Assembly: GCA_023418315.1 (NCBI GenBank)
Contig: JAEZZY010000011.1
Location: 1-36,741 of the forward strand
From: Bacteroidota bacterium
GTDB lineage: Bacteria > Bacteroidota > Bacteroidia > Chitinophagales > Chitinophagaceae
Reading direction: 5' to 3'
DNA length: 36,741 nucleotides
Both the position numbers and the translations under genes were made by a program. Shown here piece after piece: positions 8,691 through 17,348 of this stretch (position 1 is the stretch's first letter; each line of letters begins with the position of its first letter). The notes beneath the pieces are model-generated. The model saw only the letters and a program-made list of their open reading frames with translations, was not told the DNA's origin and searched no databases.

Positions 8691-8787
8691 GGTTTTTCTA
8701 ATTCGGATTAAATAAAACAGCAGGGAAAAATGGATCAAACTGCTTCCATTCCACCCTACTCTTCATCCAACTAATCAACTAAAGGCT

Positions 8788-8795
8788 TATCTTTA
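8788..8795 (+). promoter_or_regulatory. Candidate -7 element for pdhB
   Basis: TATCTTTA matches TAnnTTTG except for the last base and lies 27 bp before the pdhB ATG. It is preceded by the repeat CAACTAATCAACTA (8768-8781), which also occurs at 4626-4639 between pdhA and the TPR gene. Confidence 0.35.
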
Positions 8796-8822
8796 CCCCT
8801 TCAAAAAAAACACAAACCACAC

Positions 8823-9806
8823 ATGCGTACCATACCTTTCCGTCAGGCATTAAGAGAAGCAATGGAAGAAGAAATGCGTCGGGACGAACGGATATTTCTG
8901 ATGGGTGAAGAAGTAGCCCAATACAACGGAGCCTATAAAGTGAGCCAGGGAATGCTGGAAGAATTTGGCGAACGCCGTGTAGTAGATACGCCGATTGCAG
9001 AGCTGGGCTTTGCCGCTATAGGCGTGGGCGCCGCCACCAATGGCACACGCCCCATTGTGGAGTTTATGACCTGGAATTTCGCTGTGCTGGCATTGGATCA
9101 AATACTCAATCATGCCGCTAAAATGCTTTCTATGAGTGGCGGACAATTCGGTTGCCCTATTGTTTTCCGCGGGCCTAACGGCTCAGCAGGACAGCTTGGG
9201 GCGCAGCACTCGCAGGCTTTTGAAAGCTGGTATGCCAATATCCCGGGGCTGAAAGTGATCTCCGTTTCCAACCCTTACGATGCCAAAGGATTGCTGAAAT
9301 CCGCTATCCGCGATGAAAATCCGGTGGTATTTATGGAAAGCGAAGTGATGTATGGCGATGTAGGCGAAGTACCCGAAGAAGAATACCTGATCCCTATAGG
9401 CAAAGCCGATGTGAAACGCGCGGGAAAAGATGTAACCATCGTATCCTATAACAAGATGATGAAAATAGCGATGGGCGCTGCCGATGAACTGGCTAAGGAA
9501 GGAATAGAAGCTGAAGTGATAGACCTCCGCACCATCCGCCCGCTGGACTGGGAAACCATTGCCACCTCTGTAAAGAAAACCAACCGACTGGTGCTGGTGG
9601 AAGAACAATGGCCCTTTAGCAGTGTATCTTCCGAAATCACCTACCGCATCCAAAAAGAAGCATTCGACTATCTGGACGCGCCTATACGCCGCATCTGCTC
9701 TGCTGATGCCAATATGCACTATGCGCCCAACCTCGTAGCCGCCTACCTGCCCGATGTAGCACGCACCGTGAAGCTGGTGAAGGAAGTGATGTATATGAAG
9801 AAGTAG
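8823..9806 (+). CDS. pdhB: Pyruvate dehydrogenase E1 component, beta subunit
   Basis: 327 aa, normal for an E1 beta chain, which pairs with PdhA to form the active alpha2-beta2 decarboxylase. Recognisable blocks include FRQALREAMEEEMRRDERIF, the GEEVAQYNGAYKVSQG segment, and RGPNGSAGQLGAQHSQAFE near the centre. VIDLRTIRPLDWE begins the C-terminal transketolase domain. Translation starts at the ATG at 8823. The gene is about 4.2 kb from pdhA and has its own candidate promoter, so the two subunits must be balanced from separate transcripts or long read-through. Confidence 0.95.
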   Translation: MRTIPFRQALREAMEEEMRRDERIFLMGEEVAQYNGAYKVSQGMLEEFGERRVVDTPIAELGFAAIGVGAATNGTRPIVEFMTWNFAVLALDQILNHAAKMLSMSGGQFGCPIVFRGPNGSAGQLGAQHSQAFESWYANIPGLKVISVSNPYDAKGLLKSAIRDENPVVFMESEVMYGDVGEVPEEEYLIPIGKADVKRAGKDVTIVSYNKMMKIAMGAADELAKEGIEAEVIDLRTIRPLDWETIATSVKKTNRLVLVEEQWPFSSVSSEITYRIQKEAFDYLDAPIRRICSADANMHYAPNLVAAYLPDVARTVKLVKEVMYMKK

Positions 9807-9924
9807 GTAACTCAACTTGTGCTGGGTAAGCCTCCATTTATAGGCGTTTCATTTAGTTTATAAACCCTACCACCGCGTATTGTTCTGTACTTTTATTTCA
9901 GTGCTTACGACTACGAACGCACCC

Positions 9925-9963
9925 AAATAAAAAATGCTTTGGCTGTTTCCAACCAAAGCATTT
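9925..9963 (-). terminator. Terminator for the lipoprotein gene at 9992
   Basis: AAATGCTTTGG (9932-9942) pairs perfectly with CCAAAGCATTT (9953-9963), an 11-bp stem with a 10-nt loop. On the minus strand a T-rich run follows (complement of 9925-9934). On the plus strand the stem is followed by A residues, so it is best assigned to the minus-strand gene. Confidence 0.75.
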
Positions 9964-9991
9964 AAAAAAAATCAAGTTTTTATAGCCCTTT

Positions 9992-11029
9992 TTAATGATC
10001 GGAGCGCCCTCTGATATTGAGATCCGCCGTAAGGGGATGAACACGGAACGAATCTAACGTAGCCTCGGTCAAAGGAATATTCTTATACACCTTGTAAGCG
10101 CGTGAGCTGAATATACCATATACATCGCCGCCGAGGATATTGGTATAAAGTGGCTTCAACTGATCTGCCGTAAGCCCGCTTGATTGGATGCCGCTGATTC
10201 GGATATAGTCGTAAACTTCCTGACCGCCTACGGCAAGGTATAATTCACAGCTATCCATCTTGCGTTCGATATGCTCCGAAACAACCCCCATGCTGCTTTT
10301 CAAAAAACTGTAAAACGCAATATGGCTTTTGGAGATATTTCTGTTATCCGGAATGGCTCCGCTGTCAAAGATAAAATCTGCTTCCTTGTCAGTTTGTTGT
10401 CCGGTATTCAAGTCTTTTTCCACCCAGCGAAATTTGATTTTCCCTTCAATATATTTTGCATTGTCGGGTATTTCAAACGGAATATTCAGGTTATTACTTT
10501 TCTCGGGAACGGTTTTGGCGAAATTGAACTGGGTATTCACGTTTATGTTATAGGCTCTCAGCTGAGCGACATCCAGCACTTCTATTTCCGAAGAATCGGT
10601 AAAGCCTGCATCCGGATTGGTGATAACGAGGCGATATTTGTTATTGGGGTTCAGTGTTTCTTTAAATTTATAGGCATAATTGGGCGAAGTAAAAAAAGTG
10701 CCGGTATCTTTCTGATGTCCTTCCAAGTTCACATCTACCCGCTCCAGGTCAATGATTTTCACTACTTGCCCGCCCGACAATTCTTTGACCACCACATTCA
10801 GATGAGGATAATAGCTGGAATCAGGATGTTTTGCCATTTCCAACGCATTTTTCTTTTCATCTAAAAATGCTTTTTGGATTTTGATATAATGCGCAGTATC
10901 CTCCATATTCAGCAAGCCATAAACCAGGGTAACATTTTTATAAGGCGCTGTTACTGCAAAATCATCGGAGCAACTATAAAAACCTACTGCGGAAATGCCT
11001 GCCAGTAGCGAAACGAGTATTTTTTTCAT
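9992..11029 (-). CDS. Lipoprotein of unknown function (DUF4249-like)
   Basis: 345 aa from ATG 11029; an upstream in-frame ATG at 11050 adds seven residues. The N-terminus is a lipoprotein signal: basic MKK, a hydrophobic core and lipobox GFYSC, followed by SDD, which often directs Bacteroidota lipoproteins outward. The rest is beta-rich with no transmembrane segments. The early LVYGLLNMEDTAHYIKIQKAF block and the later YRLVITNPDAGFTDSSEIEV resemble DUF4249-type lipoproteins, but I hold that assignment loosely. The role is unknown. It has its own terminator and a candidate promoter, so it is likely monocistronic. Confidence 0.7.
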   Translation of the reverse strand: MKKILVSLLAGISAVGFYSCSDDFAVTAPYKNVTLVYGLLNMEDTAHYIKIQKAFLDEKKNALEMAKHPDSSYYPHLNVVVKELSGGQVVKIIDLERVDVNLEGHQKDTGTFFTSPNYAYKFKETLNPNNKYRLVITNPDAGFTDSSEIEVLDVAQLRAYNINVNTQFNFAKTVPEKSNNLNIPFEIPDNAKYIEGKIKFRWVEKDLNTGQQTDKEADFIFDSGAIPDNRNISKSHIAFYSFLKSSMGVVSEHIERKMDSCELYLAVGGQEVYDYIRISGIQSSGLTADQLKPLYTNILGGDVYGIFSSRAYKVYKNIPLTEATLDSFRVHPLTADLNIRGRSDH

Positions 11030-11047
11030 GTGTTTATTTGGAACAAA

Positions 11048-11055
11048 CAAAGATA
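11048..11055 (-). promoter_or_regulatory. Candidate -7 element for the lipoprotein gene
   Basis: TATCTTTG on the minus strand is an exact TAnnTTTG match, about 19 bp upstream of the ATG at 11029. That spacing implies a short leader. The -33 box is weak. Confidence 0.4.
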
Positions 11056-11110
11056 ATGGATTCAGAAATAGAAAACGGAAGCTTGAAAATTATGAACTTG
11101 CTATGACAAA

Positions 11111-12292
11111 TCAATTCAGCCCCAGCTCCGCTCTGATTTCGGCAGGGATTCCTTTTTTATGCAATAAAAACGCTGTGGTTTTATAGCGCACATAGTTTTT
11201 GGTAACATAAAGAAATCCTTTGTGATCGTTTTTTTCACCCCAGCTGTTTTTCACTAAATAATATTCTCTGCCGGTTTGGTCTTTTGATAATCCTACTATT
11301 TGCATCCCGTGATCATCGGTAGTGGTGTAGTTGTCAAAAGCTTCTTGGCGCATGTCGGTAGTGATTTTTCGTTCCGGCTTAGGTCCGTCGAAAATGGATT
11401 TACGTTCATTATCATCCATATCCTCCCAGTCTTTTTCCGGTACGTATGCCACACCGTTTTTCCAGCTAAAATATTTTTCGCTTACATCGGTTGCCCAGGC
11501 TACGCTATAGCCTTTTGAAAGCGCATAGTCTATAATATCGGTTATATCGTTCATCTTCACGTTATATACAAGGTCATAGCTCCAGTTGTCGGGCACCATC
11601 AGCATGGTTTGGGTATAATAGGGCGCAGTGGTAAAAGAGGAAAGTTCTACATAATCATCGGGGTTGATGCCGATCACTTTATCCGCAAAACTTCTGGGCG
11701 TATAGGTTTGTCCTTTGTATTCAAATGTTTTCGGCACTTTTCCGAGGTAGGAGTCCAACACGGCGTTGAAGGCTTTTTTCCAGCTTGGTGTCAATTTGCC
11801 GTTGGGGTTTTTCACCACTACATCCAGCATGGCTTTCAGGATGCCTTGCATTTCTCCGAATTTATTTTTGGTAGTACCGTATTGCAAACCGCTATAAACG
11901 CTTTGGGGAATTGCGCCGTATTTGCGGTACATATTGATTACATCATGACAGGCGCCGCCATCACCCCAGCTTGCATCGCCGTGCATCCGCACATAGTTAT
12001 CGGCTTTGTCTTCGTACACTTTTCTTGCGGTATAAATTTCGGCTATGTCCACCGGTTTTTTACCCATGCGTATCATTTCGCTTTCGATAAACGAATTGGT
12101 AGAGTAGCTCCAGCAGGTGCCGCTGCTCGCCTGGTTTTTCACCTCCGTACATTCCACATTGAGGATAGGAGTAAATTCAAATTTCTTTTTAGCGCTGTCG
12201 CTTTTATTGGCATCAATTTTTTTAATCAAATCGTCCTGTGCGTAGGCGGCTATGGAACCGATGCAAAAAGCAAAAAGCAAAAATTTCTTCAT
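11111..12292 (-). CDS. Exported papain-fold (C1) cysteine peptidase, bleomycin hydrolase/aminopeptidase C type
   Basis: 393 aa. A signal peptide (about 1-19, ending AAYAQ) precedes a mature papain-like enzyme. The catalytic residues are visible: C60 in SSGTCWSYS, H328 in TTDDHGMQI and N349 in YLVKNSWG. The preceding NQAS block supplies the oxyanion glutamine. The overall order and length fit the bleomycin hydrolase/aminopeptidase C group, here with a secretion signal, as seen in several Bacteroidota. It probably trims peptides in the periplasm. A TATCTTCG box upstream (12317-12324, minus strand) may be its promoter. The next gene downstream is the lipoprotein, 82 bp away. Confidence 0.9.
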   Translation of the reverse strand: MKKFLLFAFCIGSIAAYAQDDLIKKIDANKSDSAKKKFEFTPILNVECTEVKNQASSGTCWSYSTNSFIESEMIRMGKKPVDIAEIYTARKVYEDKADNYVRMHGDASWGDGGACHDVINMYRKYGAIPQSVYSGLQYGTTKNKFGEMQGILKAMLDVVVKNPNGKLTPSWKKAFNAVLDSYLGKVPKTFEYKGQTYTPRSFADKVIGINPDDYVELSSFTTAPYYTQTMLMVPDNWSYDLVYNVKMNDITDIIDYALSKGYSVAWATDVSEKYFSWKNGVAYVPEKDWEDMDDNERKSIFDGPKPERKITTDMRQEAFDNYTTTDDHGMQIVGLSKDQTGREYYLVKNSWGEKNDHKGFLYVTKNYVRYKTTAFLLHKKGIPAEIRAELGLN

Positions 12293-12428
12293 GGAAAAAA
12301 GTTTTTTAAAATCGGGCGAAGATAAGTATTAATGCGGGTAGAAAAAGGGGGAAGAAAAAGGGGCAGAATAGGTGAAATGCACCGGCGCAGCTTATTTCCA
12401 ATAAAAATCTTCATAGATTTGGCGCGCC

Positions 12429-13016
12429 ATGCGATTGATCGTTTCCATTTTGTTTCTTAGTCTGTTATGTTGTTCCTGTCGTCCGGAAGTTTATACGCCT
12501 AAGCCGCGTGGTTATTTTCGTGTATCGCTGCCGGAGCATCATTACCAGTCCTTCGATGAAGCCGGGTTTCCCTATAGTTTTGATTATCCCGTGTATGGTA
12601 CGATCATAAAAGACACGGTTTTCCTCGGTCATCAACCCGAAAATCCGTATTGGATTTTTATAGATTTTCCGAGTATAGGAGGCAGGTTTTATATTTCTTA
12701 TAAAAACATTACCGCCGCGCAGCCGCTGGGCAAGCTCATGGAAGATGCGCATGAACTGTCTTTTACCGTCCACAGCAAGCGGGCAGATTATATAAAAGAA
12801 CAGAGCTTTAGCGAAGACAATGTATATGGCATCTTATATAATGCCGGAGGAAATGCAGCTTCCGCCTATCAGTTCATCGCTACGGATTCCGTAAAACATT
12901 TTTTACGCGGCGCTTTGTATTTTGATGTTACGCCCAATGCCGATTCGCTGCTTCCTGCCAATGAGTTTTTAAAAGAAGACATGAAACATCTGCTGGAAAC
13001 TTTGCGATGGAAATAA
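12429..13016 (+). CDS. gldD: Gliding motility lipoprotein GldD
   Basis: 195 aa. The N-terminal lipoprotein signal has lipobox LCCSC and is followed by the GldD hallmark YTPKPRGYFRVSLPEHHY. Later blocks PYSFDYPVYGTI and FIDFPSIGGRFYISYK are also typical. GldD is a lipoprotein needed for gliding and type IX secretion in Flavobacterium johnsoniae. It is widespread in Bacteroidota, including non-gliding species. Together with porQ at 23962 it implies a type IX secretion apparatus. No other gld or por genes adjoin it here. The usual neighbour gldE is not seen. Confidence 0.88.
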   Translation: MRLIVSILFLSLLCCSCRPEVYTPKPRGYFRVSLPEHHYQSFDEAGFPYSFDYPVYGTIIKDTVFLGHQPENPYWIFIDFPSIGGRFYISYKNITAAQPLGKLMEDAHELSFTVHSKRADYIKEQSFSEDNVYGILYNAGGNAASAYQFIATDSVKHFLRGALYFDVTPNADSLLPANEFLKEDMKHLLETLRWK

Positions 13017-13071
13017 AGAGCTTTGCTATTAGCGGTTAGCCGGAATATTCAACATTTATAAGTAGAAAAGA

Positions 13072-14043
13072 TTGCCTGTTCGCATACAAAGGATGATAGC
13101 CGTATTATCGGTAGTGCTGTTCTTAGGAAAGATGGCGGCCTGGTATTTTACGCAATCCGTAGCCATCCTTACCGATGCGCTGGAGAGTATTGTGAATGTG
13201 GTAGCGGGTTTTATAGGCTTGTATAGCGTGATGCTTGCCGCTAAGCCGAGAGACAGGAATCACCCTTTCGGGCATGGGAAGGTAGAGTATATTTCTGCCG
13301 CTATAGAAGGCTCGCTTATTTTCATTGCCGGTATCGTGATTGTGTATGAAGCCGTGTTGCGATTATTCAATCCGGAGCCGGTCAAGAGCCTGGACATGGG
13401 TATGGCGCTTATTTTAATTACCGGAATCATTAATTATATAGCCGGTACCTATGCCGTCCGAAAAGGTATTACACACCGTTCGGCCACGGTGGAAGCAGCC
13501 GGTAAACATATCCGCAGCGATGCGTATTCCACGTTTGGCATTTTCATAGGACTTATTCTTCTCAAACTCACTCACTGGCTGTGGATAGACAGTATAGTGG
13601 CATTGCTGTTTGCAGCAATCATTCTGGTTACGGGCTATCGCGTGGTGCGCAAGTCGCTTTCCGGCATTATGGACGAAGCGGATGAAACCGTAGTGAATGA
13701 AGTGATTCAATTTCTGCAACATCACCGCCGGCCGCAGTGGATTGATATGCACAACCTCCGCGTGCTGCAATATGGCGATGTGCTACATATTGATGCCCAC
13801 ATGACCATGCCCTGGTATTATACCGTAAAAGACAGCGAACAAGAAATTCATGATGTGGAGCAGCTCATTCAAGAACATTTCGGCAGTCAGGTAGAAATAT
13901 TTATTCATATAGATGCCTGCGCATATTATTCTTGTAAGCTCTGCGCTATGGAAAACTGTCCGGTACGCGAACAGGATTTTCAACAATTGGTGATATGGAA
14001 TGCAGAGAATGTCTGGAAAAATATAAAACACGGAGAAGACTGA
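13072..14043 (+). CDS. Cation diffusion facilitator (CDF) family transporter with Cys-rich C-terminus
   Basis: 323 aa from a TTG start at 13072. An in-frame stop lies just upstream at 13063, and the next ATG at 13093 would lose seven residues. Hydrophobic helices fill the first two thirds. The first metal-site helix has LTDALESIVN, where the usual DxxxD is altered. The loop HPFGHGK is present, and the fifth helix has KHIRSDAYST with H146 and D150. The cytoplasmic C-terminal domain follows. It ends in a cysteine cluster (HIDACAYYSCKLC, then AMENCPVR) that could bind metal. CDF proteins export Zn, Fe, Mn or Co in exchange for protons; the metal cannot be told from sequence. Confidence 0.9.
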   Translation: MPVRIQRMIAVLSVVLFLGKMAAWYFTQSVAILTDALESIVNVVAGFIGLYSVMLAAKPRDRNHPFGHGKVEYISAAIEGSLIFIAGIVIVYEAVLRLFNPEPVKSLDMGMALILITGIINYIAGTYAVRKGITHRSATVEAAGKHIRSDAYSTFGIFIGLILLKLTHWLWIDSIVALLFAAIILVTGYRVVRKSLSGIMDEADETVVNEVIQFLQHHRRPQWIDMHNLRVLQYGDVLHIDAHMTMPWYYTVKDSEQEIHDVEQLIQEHFGSQVEIFIHIDACAYYSCKLCAMENCPVREQDFQQLVIWNAENVWKNIKHGED

Positions 14044-14116
14044 TTTTTACAAGCGGTAAGCAAATGGGAAGACATATTTTCCCGACGGATAATTATGATT
14101 TTAATATAGTCTTTTT

Positions 14117-14124
14117 TATCTTTC
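14117..14124 (+). promoter_or_regulatory. Candidate -7 element for the SRPBCC gene
   Basis: TATCTTTC matches TAnnTTTG except for the last base and sits 27 bp before the ATG at 14151. Confidence 0.3.
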
Positions 14125-14150
14125 ACCTCCACTAAAAAAATTTATTGTTT

Positions 14151-15176
14151 ATGAAAATTTTACGTTTTATAGTCATCCTGCTAGGCATTGTCATAGCCGG
14201 ATTTTTGGTGCTCGGACTCATAGCACCTAAAGACATTACGATCGAACGATCGGTAACCATTAATGCGGGAGATGCAGCTGTTGCCGAACAAATGTTTCAC
14301 TTTGCCAACTTCAAAAATTGGAGTCCGTTTCATGAACTGGATACGAATATGAAAACCGAGATAATCGGTAAAGACGGCAAAAATGCTACCTATTCCTGGC
14401 AAGGCAATGACAAGGCAGGAGTAGGAAATATGGTACTTACTTCCGTCATACACGGAGAAATGAACGGACGCAATACGCATCAGGCGAATATAGACCTCAA
14501 CTTCATAAAGCCTATGGAAGGTCATGCAAAAACGATATGGCGCGTGGAAGGTACCGGCGAACGGCAATCAAAAGCTACCTGGATATACCAAGACCGCTAT
14601 GGCTATCCCTGGAATGGATTAATGATGATTGTAGGTATGAAAAAGATGATGGAAAAAGAATTTGACAAAGGACTCAATAAGCTGAAAACCTATATAGAAA
14701 GCGGAAAAGCGGGAAGCAGCCAAGTAAACATGTACATAACGCAAACAGAATTTGCCGGAGGAAATTATGCAGCTATCCGCAAGAAAGTTGCTTTTTCGGA
14801 GATGGATGATTTTTTCGGAGAAAGCTATGAAGCTATAAGCAAAGCAGCAGAAAGCCGCATCAATGGCAAAGGCGTAGGTATCTACTATAACTGGGATGAA
14901 ACCAACGGAACAGCGGATGTGGCAGCCGCATTTCCTATCACCGGCAACGAGCCTGTAGCAGGCATCGAGATTCTTTCCCTCCCGGCATCACCCGCCTATA
15001 TGATGCTTTATAGGGGCGGTTATGCAGGGTCTTATGCGGCACATCAGGCATTGACGAGCAAGCTGAAAGAAGACGGTAAAGAACAACAACTTTGTGTGGA
15101 AGAATATGTGATAAACCCCGGCGATACCAACGACTCCAACATGTATGTAACGAATATATACTACCTCGTAAAATAA
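14151..15176 (+). CDS. SRPBCC (polyketide cyclase-like) plus GyrI-like domain protein, membrane-anchored
   Basis: 341 aa from ATG 14151. One N-terminal transmembrane helix (about 4-23, FIVILLGIVIAGFLVLG) is followed by an SRPBCC-like ligand-binding region. That region begins ITIERSVTINA and contains the FANFKNWSPFHELD segment typical of polyketide cyclase/START-like proteins. The C-terminal half (about 185-341) looks like a GyrI/AraC effector-type small-molecule-binding domain. It begins VNMYITQTEFAGGNYAAIRKK and contains YRGGYAGSYAAHQALTSKL. Such two-domain proteins are frequent in Chitinophagia; ligand and role are unknown. It has its own candidate promoter and terminator. Confidence 0.75.
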   Translation: MKILRFIVILLGIVIAGFLVLGLIAPKDITIERSVTINAGDAAVAEQMFHFANFKNWSPFHELDTNMKTEIIGKDGKNATYSWQGNDKAGVGNMVLTSVIHGEMNGRNTHQANIDLNFIKPMEGHAKTIWRVEGTGERQSKATWIYQDRYGYPWNGLMMIVGMKKMMEKEFDKGLNKLKTYIESGKAGSSQVNMYITQTEFAGGNYAAIRKKVAFSEMDDFFGESYEAISKAAESRINGKGVGIYYNWDETNGTADVAAAFPITGNEPVAGIEILSLPASPAYMMLYRGGYAGSYAAHQALTSKLKEDGKEQQLCVEEYVINPGDTNDSNMYVTNIYYLVK

Positions 15177-15192
15177 AATACGCTTTCCTAAC

Positions 15193-15231
15193 AAGCCGTT
15201 TCTTTCTAACAATAGAAGGAGCGGCTTTTTC
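15193..15231 (+). terminator. Terminator after the SRPBCC gene
   Basis: AAGCCG (15193-15198) pairs with CGGCTT (15222-15227). Partly paired pyrimidine/purine tracts lie between them, and a T run follows. Confidence 0.7.
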
Positions 15232-15340
15232 GTTTACGGAAATAGGCAAGCAGATAGAAAAGATGATATAGGCGCAAAGATTTTCAGATAGAACAGGTCT
15301 TGCCATTAAATTCGTAACATTGTTGCCCCTTACAAAGAGC

Positions 15341-17317
15341 ATGAAAGTCTCTGTTATTATAGTCAATTACAACGTTCAATATTTTCTGGAGGTATGTCTG
15401 CACTCCGTAACGCGGGCATTGCACCCTACTACCGGAGAAATTATAGTAGTGGACAACCACTCTACGGACGGAAGCCTGGCGATGATGAAGGAAAAATTTC
15501 CTGACGTAATCGTCATAGATAACAAAGACAACAAAGGTTTTGGAAAGGCGAATAACCAAGGCGTAGCGGTGGCACAAGGCGAATATCTCCTTTTCTTAAA
15601 TCCCGATACGGTGCTGCCGGAAGATTTTTTTGAAAAGACGGTGGAATATATGGATGAGCATCCTGATGCCGGATGCCTGGGCCCGCGATTGCTGGATGGT
15701 AAAGGACAATTTTCCCCGGAAAGCAAACGCGCCTTTCCTACGCTGATGGTGGCTATTTATAAAACCACCGGCATCGGCAAGTTGCTTCACCGGTCTCCCT
15801 ATTTCAATAAATACTACGCCGTCCACATTCATGAGCATGAAACGGCGGAAGTGGATGTGCTGATGGGCTGCTGTATGCTGTTGCGAAAAAAAGTACTGGA
15901 AAAAATAACCTTCGCATTTGATGAAGATTTTTTCATGTATGGAGAAGATATAGACCTCTCTTACCGCATCCAGAAAGCAGGTTATAAGAATATCTATTTT
16001 CCGGAAGTTTCCATTATTCATTACAAAGGAGAAAGCACTAAGAAATCGTCGCTATCGTATGTACGCGTTTTCAATGAAGCCCTTTCGTTGTTTGTAAAGA
16101 AAAACTACCCTGCATCCAAAGCCCGGATGTTTACAACGTTCATCAACATAGGGATTTTTTTCAGAGCGCTAATTACCTTGTTTAAAAACTTATTGTCCGT
16201 TGTAAAAATGCCTTTGCTGGATACGCTGATTTTATTAGGCATTTTCTGGCTGGTGAAAGAGCTTTACCTACTGGATATAAAAGGCTATGTAGAGATACAA
16301 AGCAAAGCCCTATTGCTTACGGTGCCGGCTTACCTTTCCCTATGGCTGGGCTGCATGTATCTGAATGGGGTGTATGAACTTTCGTACAATCCGCTGCGGG
16401 TGATAAGAGGGATGGCCGTAGGCACGGTGCTGGCTATGGCGTATTACGGTTTGCTGGATGCCGAGTTTCGCTATTCAAGAGCCATCATTTTATCTACGGC
16501 GTTTTTCGGTACGGCGCTAATGTTGCTGCTGCATCTTGTGCTGCATCATTTTAAGATACTCCGGTTTATTCCTTATAATTCTCTTGCACGAAAGACAGTG
16601 GTAGTAGCTCATAAAGATGCCTATGATACGATTGCCGTTTATATGAAAGAAACACATTATCCGCTGGATCTGTTTGGAAGAGTCAGTTTGGAAGAAGACC
16701 CTATGGCGCTGAGTGAAATGGCACATTTGCCTACAGCGCTTTACCAGGCTGGCATTCACGAAGCCGTCTTTTGTGCGGATGATGTGCCTTACAAAGACAT
16801 CTTGCGCGCCATGCAGCGCTGCGGTAAGGAATACGAATATAAAATTCACCTATTGGGCAGCGGCAGTTTTGTAGGTAGCAACTCCCGGCACACAGCAGGT
16901 GATATATACGTTAGCTCTATCCAGTACAATCTTTCGCACAGCTATCATAGTCGCAACAAGCGTCTTTTTGATATAGGCATGAGTAGCCTGGTGTTGTTGT
17001 TTTTCCCTGTATGTGCCGGTGTTACTAAGAATGCCGCACAATTGTTTCAAAACTGTAAGGAGGTATTATGCGGCAGAAAGACATGGGTGGGTTATTCACT
17101 GCAGGTGCAAAATCAATCACTGCCTGCTATAAAGCAGGGCATATTGCCTACCTACAATATCAGCGAACATATCAGCATTCATGAAGAAACGATGCGAAAA
17201 TTGGATATTCAATACGCCAGAGATTATAATGTTTTTGAAGATATAAAAATGGTGATTAAAAATTTGAAATTTTTATCGGCAAAAGAGAAGAAATATTTTG
17301 CAGAAAGAGAAAGCTGA
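15341..17317 (+). CDS. Family 2 glycosyltransferase fused to a membrane region and a degenerate sugar-phosphotransferase-like tail
   Basis: 658 aa from ATG 15341; a TTG at 15320 is also in frame. Residues about 1-240 are a GT2 domain: MKVSVIIVNYNVQ, VVDNHSTDGS, LLFLNPDTV and the acceptor-site region MYGEDIDLSYR. Next come hydrophobic helices (about 265-400) and a Rossmann-like stretch. Near residue 538 comes NKRLFDIGMSSLVLLFFP, which matches the start of bacterial (WcaJ/PglC-type) sugar transferases. The catalytic DELPQ-type segment of that family is missing, so the tail probably keeps only an anchoring or structural role. It likely adds a sugar to a lipid-linked or cell-surface glycan. Its last codons carry the promoter of the following tRNA gene. 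Confidence 0.85.
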   Translation: MKVSVIIVNYNVQYFLEVCLHSVTRALHPTTGEIIVVDNHSTDGSLAMMKEKFPDVIVIDNKDNKGFGKANNQGVAVAQGEYLLFLNPDTVLPEDFFEKTVEYMDEHPDAGCLGPRLLDGKGQFSPESKRAFPTLMVAIYKTTGIGKLLHRSPYFNKYYAVHIHEHETAEVDVLMGCCMLLRKKVLEKITFAFDEDFFMYGEDIDLSYRIQKAGYKNIYFPEVSIIHYKGESTKKSSLSYVRVFNEALSLFVKKNYPASKARMFTTFINIGIFFRALITLFKNLLSVVKMPLLDTLILLGIFWLVKELYLLDIKGYVEIQSKALLLTVPAYLSLWLGCMYLNGVYELSYNPLRVIRGMAVGTVLAMAYYGLLDAEFRYSRAIILSTAFFGTALMLLLHLVLHHFKILRFIPYNSLARKTVVVAHKDAYDTIAVYMKETHYPLDLFGRVSLEEDPMALSEMAHLPTALYQAGIHEAVFCADDVPYKDILRAMQRCGKEYEYKIHLLGSGSFVGSNSRHTAGDIYVSSIQYNLSHSYHSRNKRLFDIGMSSLVLLFFPVCAGVTKNAAQLFQNCKEVLCGRKTWVGYSLQVQNQSLPAIKQGILPTYNISEHISIHEETMRKLDIQYARDYNVFEDIKMVIKNLKFLSAKEKKYFAERES

Positions 17318-17326
17318 TTATCTTTG
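17297..17326 (+). promoter_or_regulatory. Promoter of tRNA-Asn, overlapping the glycosyltransferase 3' end
   Basis: TTTG (17297-17300), 18 bp, then TATCTTTG (17319-17326) fits the Bacteroidetes sigma-ABfr-type promoter (TTTG, 17-19 bp, TAnnTTTG) exactly. It implies a start near 17333, about 16 nt before the mature tRNA. The -33 box lies inside the last codons of the preceding gene. Confidence 0.7.
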
Positions 17327-17348
17327 CAATCCCAAAAACAAGGGACAT

